The position numbers were made by a program, and so were the translations under genes. Under the pieces are notes generated by a model. The model was not told the origin of the DNA. It searched no databases and was given only the letters and a program-made list of their open reading frames with translations. A DNA stretch of 63,566 nt from NCBI GenBank assembly GCA_017561265.1, contig JAFZDJ010000016.1, positions 1 through 63,566 on the forward strand. The letters are read 5' to 3'. Source of the stretch: Bacteroidales bacterium. GTDB lineage: Bacteria; Bacteroidota; Bacteroidia; Bacteroidales; UBA932. Numbering within the stretch: the first letter of the stretch is position 1; each line of letters begins with the position of its first letter. Shown here piece after piece: positions 8,460 through 16,547 of this stretch.

Positions 8460-9986
8460 ATGGAGCAGGATAATTCAGTAAAAAGCAGAAGAATAGCGAA
8501 AAACACCCTGATGCTGTATGTCAGGATGCTGGCTCTCATGTTTGTCGGCCTGTATACTTCGCGTGTAGTTCTGTCTGCTCTGGGTGAAAATGACTATGGT
8601 ATTTATAATGTTGTAGGTGGCGTTGTCGCCATGTTCACCATAATATCCGGTGCCTTGAATTCAGCTGTTTCCCGATTCATAACCTTCGAGATGGGAAAGG
8701 GGACGGATGCACAGCTGAATATGGTATATTCGACAGCAGTGACTATCCAGATGATTCTGGCTCTGATAGTTGTGATTTTTGCCGAACCGATAGGATTATG
8801 GTTCATAGAGAATGAAATGACCATAGAACCGTCCAGGATTCCGGCTGCGAAATGGGTACTTCATTTTTCTCTTCTTGCCTTTGTCATCAATCTGATGAGC
8901 GTACCGCAGATGGCCTCGATAACAGCCCATGAAAAAATGTCAGCGTATGCATATATCGGACTTATGGATGGATTGCTCAGACTTGCAGTTGCATTTATGA
9001 TCATGCGTTCTGCAGGTGACAAGCTGATCCTTTATTCAGTCCTTATGTCTGCTGTAGTTCTAATCGTCCGTATATCCTATGGAATCTACTGCAGGGCCAA
9101 TTTCAACGAATGCCGTTATCGTCCTGTATTTGATCGTCAGTTGATAAAGGAAATGTTCTCATTTGCAGGGTGGAATTTCATCGGGGTCGCTTCCGGTGTG
9201 CTTAGAGATCATGGCGGAAACATATTGGTGAACCTTTTTTCCGGGCCTGCCGTCAATGCTGCCCGTGGAGTTGCTGTCCAGCTGAATGGAGCTGTCCAGG
9301 GATTTGTAACAAATTTCATGACGGCAGTAAACCCTCAGATAACAAAGTCTTATGCATCAGGTGACATGGGATATCTTTTCCCTCTTCTCAGACGTTCTTC
9401 AAGAATGTCGTATTATCTCCTGTTCATGATAGCTTTACCTATATTGTTCAATACTGAATATCTGATGGGAGTATGGTTGAAGGATGTGCCGGAGCACGCC
9501 TCTCTTTTCGTAAAGCTTTTTCTTGTTTTTGCATTGAGCGAATCCATTTCCAATCCTCTTATCACAGCGATGCTTGCAACAGGACGTATCCGTAACTATC
9601 AGCTCGCAGTCGGCGGACTTCAATTGCTGAATATACCGGTTTCGTATGTCTGTCTCAAGATAGGGGCTATGCCGGAGATTACGGTAGTGGTGGCAATCAT
9701 CATATCTCAGATATGCTTCTTTGTCAGGCTGGTGATGTTGAAGAAGATGATAGGACTTGAAATCGGCAGATATTTGAGGGAAGTATACCTTAATGTAATT
9801 ACGGTCACAATAGTCTCTCTGGTCGTACCAATGCTGGTATTCAGGAGTTTGCCGTCGGACTTCATCGGTTTTTGTGCCAGTGTGACAATATGTGTATTAT
9901 CTGCACTTGTGTCAGTCGTTTTTGTCGGTTTCAGGTGTGAGGAGCGCAAGGAACTTATTAATTATGTCAGGAGAGTCGTGAAATGA
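8460..9986 (+). CDS. Polysaccharide flippase (Wzx/MATE-like)
   Basis: A 508-residue polytopic membrane protein with about 12-14 hydrophobic helices. It has the N-terminal signature of the polysaccharide biosynthesis/oligosaccharide flippase family: RRIAKNTLMLYVRMLALMFVGLYTSRVVLSALGENDYGIYNVVGG. It should carry lipid-linked oligosaccharide units across the inner membrane. I used the ATG at 8460 rather than the TTG at 8451. It is the first gene of a five-gene cluster and its stop overlaps the next start (ATGA). Known family members occur in capsule and O-antigen loci; the exact glycan is unknown. Confidence 0.87.
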   Translation: MEQDNSVKSRRIAKNTLMLYVRMLALMFVGLYTSRVVLSALGENDYGIYNVVGGVVAMFTIISGALNSAVSRFITFEMGKGTDAQLNMVYSTAVTIQMILALIVVIFAEPIGLWFIENEMTIEPSRIPAAKWVLHFSLLAFVINLMSVPQMASITAHEKMSAYAYIGLMDGLLRLAVAFMIMRSAGDKLILYSVLMSAVVLIVRISYGIYCRANFNECRYRPVFDRQLIKEMFSFAGWNFIGVASGVLRDHGGNILVNLFSGPAVNAARGVAVQLNGAVQGFVTNFMTAVNPQITKSYASGDMGYLFPLLRRSSRMSYYLLFMIALPILFNTEYLMGVWLKDVPEHASLFVKLFLVFALSESISNPLITAMLATGRIRNYQLAVGGLQLLNIPVSYVCLKIGAMPEITVVVAIIISQICFFVRLVMLKKMIGLEIGRYLREVYLNVITVTIVSLVVPMLVFRSLPSDFIGFCASVTICVLSALVSVVFVGFRCEERKELINYVRRVVK

Positions 9987-11134
9987 TAAAGATATCCGAC
10001 AAATCACTTTGCTGCGGCTGTACGGCATGCATGAATGCATGCCCTGTCCAGTGTATTGTCATGCGCAGGGACCGTGAGGGATTTGATTATCCTATGGCTA
10101 ATCCCGACAGGTGCATAGGATGTGGAAAGTGCGAGGCCGTGTGCCCTGTGCTGCATCCTTCAGATGTTGTGGAACCGCTGGAGGTTCTGGCTGCAAGAAG
10201 CGGTGAGTATGTGGCTGCAAGCTCGTCGGGTGGAGTATTCCCCGAACTTGCAAGGAGAGTCCTGGATGATGGAGGAGTTGTGTTCGGGTCTGTCATGAAT
10301 GATGATATGACAGTCGGTCATACAGACGCGGAGGATATGGCTGGTGTGGAAAGGATGCGCGGTTCGAAATATGTGCAGAGCGACCTTTACGGAACATTTG
10401 AAGAAGCGAAGTATTACCTTGAGGAAGGAAGAAAAGTGCTGTTCACCGGCACTCCGTGCCAGATAGCAGGTCTCAGGTCATATCTGGGCAGACAATATGA
10501 CGGACTGATTGCTGTGGATTGTGCATGTCATGGTGTTCCAAGCCCCGGGTTATTTGAAAAATATGTCGCTGCATTGGGAAAGAAGGAGGGGTCTCCGGTC
10601 ATATCATTGAAATTCAGAGATAAATCTTCCGGATGGATGCATTATCATTTTACTTATTCGACTGCAGAAGCAACTGTAACAAAACCATATTGGAAAGATC
10701 CTTATATGGCATTGTTTGTTCAGGATATGACACTTCGTCCGTCGTGTTACAGCTGTCCTGCACGTAATGGAAGGAGTGGTGCCGATCTGACATTGGCTGA
10801 TCTGTGGAGTGTTGCTGACGTACTTCCGGAAATGAATGACGATAAAGGGGTTTCTATGGTGCTGGTAAATACAGAGAAAGGACAGACTCTGCTAAGTGAA
10901 ACAGGAGTTTCAACGACCAGGGTCGATCGGTATGCTGCAATAAAGAATAATGGAGGCTTTGCCGGAAGCATTGTAATGCCGGAGCGCCGCGAGGAGTTCT
11001 TCAAGGGATATCATTCTGCTCCGGACCTGATAGGATATATGAAAAGCTATATGCTGAAAAGGCCCGTTTTTAAGATGTTATGCCGTACGGTCCGCTTAGG
11101 ACTTTCAAAACTGAAGAGGAGGATCATGAAATGA
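9983..11134 (+). CDS. FrhB-like iron-sulfur protein (coenzyme F420 hydrogenase/dehydrogenase beta subunit family)
   Basis: A 383-residue protein with an N-terminal pair of 4Fe-4S motifs: cysteines at residues 10-20 (CCGCTACMNACP) and CIGCGKCEAVCP around residues 43-53. FrhB/FdhB-type domains follow, including GSKYVQSDL, FTGTPCQIAGLR, CACHGVPSP, and the late CYSCPARNGRSGADLTLADLW. Homologues in bacteria lacking F420 are regularly found next to polysaccharide pyruvyl transferases in surface-glycan clusters, as here. A redox step in sugar modification is plausible but unproven. It overlaps the flippase by 4 bp and the downstream transferase start by 4 bp, consistent with translational coupling. 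Confidence 0.85.
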   Translation: MIKISDKSLCCGCTACMNACPVQCIVMRRDREGFDYPMANPDRCIGCGKCEAVCPVLHPSDVVEPLEVLAARSGEYVAASSSGGVFPELARRVLDDGGVVFGSVMNDDMTVGHTDAEDMAGVERMRGSKYVQSDLYGTFEEAKYYLEEGRKVLFTGTPCQIAGLRSYLGRQYDGLIAVDCACHGVPSPGLFEKYVAALGKKEGSPVISLKFRDKSSGWMHYHFTYSTAEATVTKPYWKDPYMALFVQDMTLRPSCYSCPARNGRSGADLTLADLWSVADVLPEMNDDKGVSMVLVNTEKGQTLLSETGVSTTRVDRYAAIKNNGGFAGSIVMPERREEFFKGYHSAPDLIGYMKSYMLKRPVFKMLCRTVRLGLSKLKRRIMK

Positions 11135-12270
11135 AGATAGCTGTCATTACTCTTCCCCTGCATACCAATTATGGTGGCCTGCTTCAGGCATATGCCCTGA
11201 AGTCAGTGCTGGATGAAATGGGACATGAAGCCGAAGTGATAGACATCCGTGACAAGATGCAGTTGCCAAAAGGTCCCGGAGCACTTTTTCTATATGCCAA
11301 AAGAGGCATGATGAAACTGTTCAAAGGATCTGGGGCTCCCGAGGTCTTCAGGGAAATACGTTATAAGAGAGAACTGCCGGTTCTGTCTGCAAATACATCC
11401 TTATTTGTGAATAACTATATAAAGCCTCGCGTCGTTGGAGCGTATTCGGAAATCAGCGAAGGGGAGTATGATGCCTTTGTGGTCGGAAGCGATCAGGTCT
11501 GGAGACCTAGATTCTTCGGAAAGATAGAGGATGCTTTTATGGGATTTGCCGAAGGCTGGACTGTGAAGAGGGTCGCATATGCAGCATCTTTCGGTACGGA
11601 TCAGTTGGAGTATGAGTATATGCAGCTCGAGGCCTGCTCGAGACTTTTGGGACTGTTCGACGGTGTGTCGGTACGCGAGGATTCAGCTGTGGGGATGTGT
11701 GCGGAATGGTTTGAGTGCGACAAGGCGGTTCATGTCCTTGACCCGGTAATGCTTCTGAATGCCGGGATTTATAGGAAACTTGCTTCTTCGGCCGATGTTT
11801 CAGAAAAGACCGGGGGCATAATGACGTATATCCTTGATCCTTCATCGGAGAAGAGCCATGTCATTGATTTCATGAAGAAGGTTTCCGGAATGAAGGTACA
11901 TGACAGCTCTGTCTATCCTTATGTGAATGACAGGCCTGTGGAAGAAAGGGTGGTGCCTTCACTTGAGCAGTGGCTGGCATCTTTCATAAATGCTGATTTT
12001 ATCATTACGGATTCTTTTCATGGATGCGTGCTGGCAATCATGCTTCACAAGCGTTTTATTGCTACAGGTAACAGCCGCAGGGGAATGGCAAGGCTGAATT
12101 CCCTCCTGTCAATGTTCGGACTGGAGATGAGGCTGGTGCATGGAATCGATCCCGAAGATGACGGGGAATTCTTCCTTTCGGATATAGATTGGGAAGAGAC
12201 GGACAGGATTCTGGCTGAAAGAAGAGCCCTTTCGCTGGATTTTCTACGAGTTTCATTAGGTATGGAATAA
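11131..12270 (+). CDS. Polysaccharide pyruvyl transferase family protein
   Basis: A 379-residue member of the WcaK/CsaB-like pyruvyl transferase family, which transfers ketal pyruvate from PEP onto sugars. Family landmarks include the start MKIAVITLPLHTNYGGLLQAYAL, the internal VVGSDQVWRP, VAYAASFG, VREDSAVG, and the C-terminal DFIITDSFHGCVLAIML. I chose the ATG at 11131, which has a GAGGAGG ribosome-binding site and overlaps the previous stop (ATGA). Together with the FrhB-like protein it forms the conserved pair seen in many Bacteroidota glycan loci. The acceptor sugar is unknown. Confidence 0.9.
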   Translation: MKIAVITLPLHTNYGGLLQAYALKSVLDEMGHEAEVIDIRDKMQLPKGPGALFLYAKRGMMKLFKGSGAPEVFREIRYKRELPVLSANTSLFVNNYIKPRVVGAYSEISEGEYDAFVVGSDQVWRPRFFGKIEDAFMGFAEGWTVKRVAYAASFGTDQLEYEYMQLEACSRLLGLFDGVSVREDSAVGMCAEWFECDKAVHVLDPVMLLNAGIYRKLASSADVSEKTGGIMTYILDPSSEKSHVIDFMKKVSGMKVHDSSVYPYVNDRPVEERVVPSLEQWLASFINADFIITDSFHGCVLAIMLHKRFIATGNSRRGMARLNSLLSMFGLEMRLVHGIDPEDDGEFFLSDIDWEETDRILAERRALSLDFLRVSLGME

Positions 12271-12282
12271 CATGCGTTGATT

Positions 12283-13302
12283 ATGGATAAGTGCAGGATA
12301 AGTATAATAATACCGGTGTATAACGCTGAGGAATATCTTGACAGGTGTCTGGAAAGCATATCCGAACAGAGCTACATGTCATATGAGGTCATATTGGTGG
12401 ATGACGGAAGTACTGATTCATCTCCGCTGATATGCGACAGATATTCTGCGACCGATCCCCGTTTCAGGACCATCCACAAGAGGAACGGGGGAGTAAGCAC
12501 GGCGCGCAATGCAGGTATCGATCTGGCGAAAGGAGAATATCTCATGTTCGTCGACTCAGATGATGCATTGCTTCCGGAGGCCTTGGAAAGGATGATGGAA
12601 GGAGTTACCGGTGAGGAGGTTGTCATCGGAGGATACACGACTTTCATCGGAGGCATACCGGGTAAAGAGATTCTTCCACTTAAGGACAGGACGTATAAGG
12701 GAGCTGAGATGGAATCATTCTTTGATGATAACATCAGACGTAACTGTGAGATGCTGGATGCACCGTGGTCAAAGATGTTCAGGCGCAAGGCTGTCGGATC
12801 CCTTCGTTTCTGCGAGGATCTCAGCTATGCGGAGGACAAACTTTTCGTATTCACTTTCCTTGATTCATGCACTTCGGCATGTACATGCCATACCCCGGTA
12901 TATGCCTATCATATACGCCCGGGATCATTGGGAAGTGATATCACTTCGGACAGACATCTGATGCAGCTTCGCCGTTTTCTGCCTTTATATGCTCAGGTTC
13001 TGACTGATATGGCAGAGCGTTATCCATCCAGTGCTAAGCTTAATTCATTGTATCATAAGGATATAGTGGGTAGGTATATATGCCGTATCCTCAATATTTT
13101 CTTGACACGCAGAACTTCCCTTCTGGATGAGAACTATGTCGGATGGCTATATGAAATGATGTCCAAGGATGCTTCATTGGGACTTTTCTCCGTGCGTCCA
13201 GGCCAGATCTTCAATATCATGCTTTACAAGGTCGGACGTGTCGCTCTCAGCGTTAAGGTATATCGTTTGACATCAAAAATCAGATCGCTTTTCCATGCAT
13301 AG
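12283..13302 (+). CDS. Glycosyltransferase family 2
   Basis: A 339-residue GT-A fold glycosyltransferase. The nucleotide-sugar binding half shows ISIIIPVYNAEEYLDRCLESI, VDDGSTDSS, GGVSTARNAG and the DxD-like MFVDSDDA. The C-terminal half is typical of WcaA-like cytoplasmic enzymes. It uses the ATG at 12283, 12 bases after the pyruvyl transferase stop, and overlaps the following GT4 by 8 bp. It probably adds one sugar to the cluster's repeat unit; donor and linkage cannot be read from sequence. Confidence 0.92.
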   Translation: MDKCRISIIIPVYNAEEYLDRCLESISEQSYMSYEVILVDDGSTDSSPLICDRYSATDPRFRTIHKRNGGVSTARNAGIDLAKGEYLMFVDSDDALLPEALERMMEGVTGEEVVIGGYTTFIGGIPGKEILPLKDRTYKGAEMESFFDDNIRRNCEMLDAPWSKMFRRKAVGSLRFCEDLSYAEDKLFVFTFLDSCTSACTCHTPVYAYHIRPGSLGSDITSDRHLMQLRRFLPLYAQVLTDMAERYPSSAKLNSLYHKDIVGRYICRILNIFLTRRTSLLDENYVGWLYEMMSKDASLGLFSVRPGQIFNIMLYKVGRVALSVKVYRLTSKIRSLFHA

Positions 13303-14470
13303 AATAGCCGTCATATTCGAGAGCAGCCCTTTTGACAGGAAAGGACTATTCAATGCAGTGCATAACCGCGTACTTCATCTGAAGAATACAGGAGAGTGCG
13401 AGGTCGACGTCTTCTGCATCCATAGTTGGGATACAGCCTTTACACGCAGGATGCGGCATACTCCTTATGTTGAAGAACGCTGCCCTTCATATCAGCTGGA
13501 CGGTATCGAATACAATATGCTCTGGTATGACTTTTCGATAATCGACCACATGATTGTAGAGAAACTGCACCGCAGACCTTTTTTCTTCACCAGGTTCATT
13601 AAGAAGAACGTCAGCAGGTTCTCAGGATATGATATGATCATGGCTCATTCCTTTACTGGCGGTCTGATGGCATTGGAAGCTTTTCATGCCTATGCTATTC
13701 CGTATGCGGTTACATGGCACGGTTCCGATGTGCATACGCATCCGTGGCGAAATCCGTTGGTTCTTGATGCAACCCGTGAAGTTATGGAGAATGCAGCATG
13801 CAGCTGCTTTGTAAGCAGAGCCTTGCTGAACGAGTCTGAAAGAATTATAAGAGGAGTCCGAAAGGAAGTTCTGTATAATGGTGTATCCGACGCTTTTAGA
13901 AAGTTTTCTGATGAGCAGCGTGAATCTTTAAGGAAAGGATATGGCGTATTGCCGGGAGATAAGATCGTAGCATTTGTCGGCAGTATCGTAGAAGTCAAGA
14001 ATGTAAGGTCTCTTCCGGCGATCTTCCATGCTATCAGGTCACGTTATGACGGAAACGTGAAGTTCTGGATGGTAGGCGACGGTAAGCTACGCAATGCTGT
14101 CGAACCGGCCATGCTGTCGGATGAAACAATTGCTGTACGGTTCTGGGGAAATGTTCCGGCTGATGAAATGCCTTCAGTCATGAATTGCATTGATGTGATG
14201 CTCCTTCCGAGCTTTAATGAAGGTCTTCCGCTTGTGTGTGCTGAAGCTGTAAGATGTGGAGCAAAGGTGGTAGGTTCAAATGTGGGCGGAATACCCGAAA
14301 TGATAGGCTGTGAAAGCGTGGTTTCTCATGGGGAAGGCTTTGTCGAAGCAATGGCCGTCAAAGCGGTAGACATGCTGGACTCGGACATGATGCAGACGGT
14401 TCCGGACAGCATGGACTGGACAGCCACGTCAATGCGCGAACTGTCCATGATCCGTTCTGTCCTGTCCTGA
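13295..14470 (+). CDS. Glycosyltransferase family 4
   Basis: A 391-residue GT-B fold enzyme. The N-terminal domain ends with HAYAIPYAVTWHGSDVHTHPW, and the C-terminal domain carries the GT4 nucleotide-binding block. That block includes VAFVGSIVEVKNVRSLP, FWMVGDGKLRN, FWGNVPADEMP and the E-x7-E region SFNEGLPLVCAEAVRCGAKVVGSNVGGIPEMI. It is the last gene of the five-gene polysaccharide cluster and is followed after 2 bp by the stop of a convergent hydrolase. It is likely cytoplasmic and membrane-associated. Confidence 0.92.
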   Translation: MHRIAVIFESSPFDRKGLFNAVHNRVLHLKNTGECEVDVFCIHSWDTAFTRRMRHTPYVEERCPSYQLDGIEYNMLWYDFSIIDHMIVEKLHRRPFFFTRFIKKNVSRFSGYDMIMAHSFTGGLMALEAFHAYAIPYAVTWHGSDVHTHPWRNPLVLDATREVMENAACSCFVSRALLNESERIIRGVRKEVLYNGVSDAFRKFSDEQRESLRKGYGVLPGDKIVAFVGSIVEVKNVRSLPAIFHAIRSRYDGNVKFWMVGDGKLRNAVEPAMLSDETIAVRFWGNVPADEMPSVMNCIDVMLLPSFNEGLPLVCAEAVRCGAKVVGSNVGGIPEMIGCESVVSHGEGFVEAMAVKAVDMLDSDMMQTVPDSMDWTATSMRELSMIRSVLS

Positions 14471-14472
14471 TT

Positions 14473-15399
14473 TTAATCAGCCCACGAATCCAGGGTATCA
14501 AGCACATCATTCCACACCGTCATCCTGTCTGTTTCATTCAGGATTTCATGCCTCATGCCTTCATAAAGTCTGTTTGTGACCTTTGCATATCCGACGGATC
14601 TGATGTGGCCGACAGCCTTGTCAAAATCTTTGTGGCTCGTTATGCATGGGTCGTCCGCTCCCGCAATGAAATGTATCGGAAGAGATGGGTTGCAGACATT
14701 CCATCCTTTGCCAGAATATGTGTCCAGCATAAGGTCGAAGAGTCCGGTGAAACCGTTAGCCGTGAACATATAGCCGCATAGAGGATCATCATTGTATTCC
14801 TTGACAATAGTCCTGTCTGTGCTGAGCCATGCGTTTTCGCCTTCAGAAACGAATCTGCTGTTGAAGTTTTCAAATGCAATCTTATGAATCAAGGACGGCC
14901 TGTGACGGTCTCCCTTTATTGAAGCTATCACTCTTGCAAGCATCCTTCCTGCTCCTGTCGCCGGGTTTCTGCTCGGACTGCCGCATACGATGAGTCCATT
15001 GATGATGGTGTCGTATCTTTTTGTAAATGAGCGTACTGCAAGCGATCCCATGCTGTGTCCAAAGAGGAAGAACGGAATGCCCGGATGGAGGCTCCTGATG
15101 TGTTCGTTGACAATAAGGATATCATCGACGATTCCCTTCCATCCGCCGGTGTGGAAGTATCCGAGGTCGTCCTGGGATGTGACCGATTCGCCATGACCTC
15201 GATGGTCATGTATCACGCATACATATCCCTTTCCGCAAAGGTATTCCATGAAAGGGATGAATCTTTCCTTATGCTCGCACATTCCGTGAGCTATCTGAAC
15301 GATACCCTTGACCTGTATTCCATCGTCGGGCATGCATCTCATGACGCTGAGAGGAATTTCGTCCAGTCTGGAAGGTAAAATGCTTTTTTCAGTTTTCAT
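14473..15399 (-). CDS. Alpha/beta hydrolase, monoacylglycerol lipase/lysophospholipase type
   Basis: A 308-residue serine hydrolase (hydrolase_4 family). The nucleophile elbow is GHSMGS, with an upstream oxyanion region VQIAHGMCEHKERFIPF and the block CVIHDHRGHGES. The catalytic Asp is in HFIAGADDPC and the His in YEGMRHEILNE, so the triad looks complete. No signal peptide is seen, so it is probably cytoplasmic. It starts 4 bp inside the end of the upstream pseudouridine synthase gene (ATGA), forming a two-gene operon. The substrate is likely a monoacylglycerol or lysophospholipid, by family only. Confidence 0.88.
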   Translation of the reverse strand: MKTEKSILPSRLDEIPLSVMRCMPDDGIQVKGIVQIAHGMCEHKERFIPFMEYLCGKGYVCVIHDHRGHGESVTSQDDLGYFHTGGWKGIVDDILIVNEHIRSLHPGIPFFLFGHSMGSLAVRSFTKRYDTIINGLIVCGSPSRNPATGAGRMLARVIASIKGDRHRPSLIHKIAFENFNSRFVSEGENAWLSTDRTIVKEYNDDPLCGYMFTANGFTGLFDLMLDTYSGKGWNVCNPSLPIHFIAGADDPCITSHKDFDKAVGHIRSVGYAKVTNRLYEGMRHEILNETDRMTVWNDVLDTLDSWAD

Positions 15400-16079
15400 A
15401 TCTTGAATTTCTGAGGTGTCTTAGATCTGAACTTCATTGTACGGCCTGTCCATGGATGTATGAATGACAATCCTTGGGCATGTAGTGCAAGTCTTCCGAA
15501 AGGATTGGTCTGCGCACCATATTTTCGGTCTCCAGCTATAGGGTGGCCTATCCACTGCGAATGCACGCGTATCTGATTCTTCCTGCCTGTTTCAAGATCG
15601 AATTCGACAATTGTGTAAGGCTTTCCGGCTATTTCTCCTCGCTTTATGGTACGGCAGCGGGTTGCTGCAAACTGCCAGTCTTTGCGAGGTGGTTTCTGAG
15701 GACTGTCTCCTTCCCTTAATCCATAACAGTGTACCATCAGGGATCTGGGGTTCTCATACAGCCATGTCTCGATCCATCCTTCATCGTCATCTATCTTACC
15801 TTCGAGAACCGCTGAATACCTGCGTTCCAGAACAGCCTCCTCCCAGTTTTCCTGCAATGCAAGCTTGGTCTCCAGATCCTTTGCAAAGACCAGCAGGCCG
15901 GATGTGTCGCGATCCAGACGATGGACGATGAATATCTTTCCAGCATAGTCATATACTCTGGAATAAGCGGTGTCTTCATTTGATTTTCCTGTCGACATGC
16001 ATAGCAGGCCGCTTGGCTTGTCTACCACAATCAGCCAATCATCTTCATAGATTATCTCCAGGTCATTCTTTTTTCTCAT
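15396..16079 (-). CDS. RluA-family pseudouridine synthase
   Basis: A 227-residue enzyme isomerising uridine to pseudouridine in rRNA or tRNA. The catalytic motif HRLDRDTSGLLVFAK places the Asp at residue 56. Other blocks are VVDKPSGLL, GRKNQIRVHSQWIGHPIAGDRKYG and LHAQGLSFIHPWTGRTMKF. It lacks an S4 RNA-binding domain, like RluA or TruC-type proteins; the target uridine cannot be specified. It is the first gene of a two-gene minus-strand operon with the alpha/beta hydrolase and is divergent from the nuclease-domain gene at 16134. Confidence 0.92.
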   Translation of the reverse strand: MRKKNDLEIIYEDDWLIVVDKPSGLLCMSTGKSNEDTAYSRVYDYAGKIFIVHRLDRDTSGLLVFAKDLETKLALQENWEEAVLERRYSAVLEGKIDDDEGWIETWLYENPRSLMVHCYGLREGDSPQKPPRKDWQFAATRCRTIKRGEIAGKPYTIVEFDLETGRKNQIRVHSQWIGHPIAGDRKYGAQTNPFGRLALHAQGLSFIHPWTGRTMKFRSKTPQKFKI

Positions 16080-16119
16080 TTTGCACTTTTTGGTTATGCA
16101 AAAATAACATTAAAATTGA

Positions 16120-16127
16120 TATATTTG
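16120..16127 (+). promoter_or_regulatory. -7 box upstream of the HsdR-N-like gene
   Basis: TATATTTG fits TAnnTTTG and lies only six bases before the ATG at 16134, so the transcript would be nearly leaderless. It could drive the nuclease-domain and CCA-transferase genes together. Confidence 0.5.
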
Positions 16128-16133
16128 CAGTTT

Positions 16134-16547
16134 ATGGATGACAGGCATACAATATGGGATCCTTTAAGGAGGAAGGAAGTCGTGCTTACTCCTGAGGAGG
16201 AGGTGCGCCAATGGTGCATAGGCGTTCTTTCCCGCAGTATGTGTGTGCCGATGCACATGATGATGAGTGAAACCGGCTTCAAGCTCGGAGGAAAAAGTTT
16301 CAGAGCGGATATTCTGGTGTATGACCGTAAGGCACAGCCGCTTATGGTGGTGGAGTGCAAGAGGCCGGAAGTTGCGCTGACTCAGGAAGTCCTTGATCAG
16401 GCCATCAGATATAATATGGCTCTGAACGTGAAGTATATAATGATTACAAACGGAACGAAGACCTTCATCTGCCGGAGGAAAGATGCGGGTTTTGTCTTTG
16501 TCGACAAGGTTCCGGTTTATGACGAAATGTTATGTCAGCAACAATAA
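16134..16547 (+). CDS. Orphan type I restriction R-subunit N-terminal-like domain (PD-(D/E)xK nuclease fold)
   Basis: A 137-residue protein made only of the HsdR N-terminal nuclease domain (HSDR_N_2-like). The putative catalytic residues are all present: Asp59 in SFRADILVYD, and Glu74-x-Lys76 in VVECKRPE, with Glu23 upstream. The LTQEVLDQAIRYNMALNVKYIMITNG segment matches the conserved tail of the domain. No helicase, methylase or specificity gene is attached. Its stop lies inside the CCA-transferase gene (16-bp overlap), implying coupled translation. This pairing suggests a housekeeping RNA or DNA role rather than restriction, but that is inference. Confidence 0.8.
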   Translation: MDDRHTIWDPLRRKEVVLTPEEEVRQWCIGVLSRSMCVPMHMMMSETGFKLGGKSFRADILVYDRKAQPLMVVECKRPEVALTQEVLDQAIRYNMALNVKYIMITNGTKTFICRRKDAGFVFVDKVPVYDEMLCQQQ

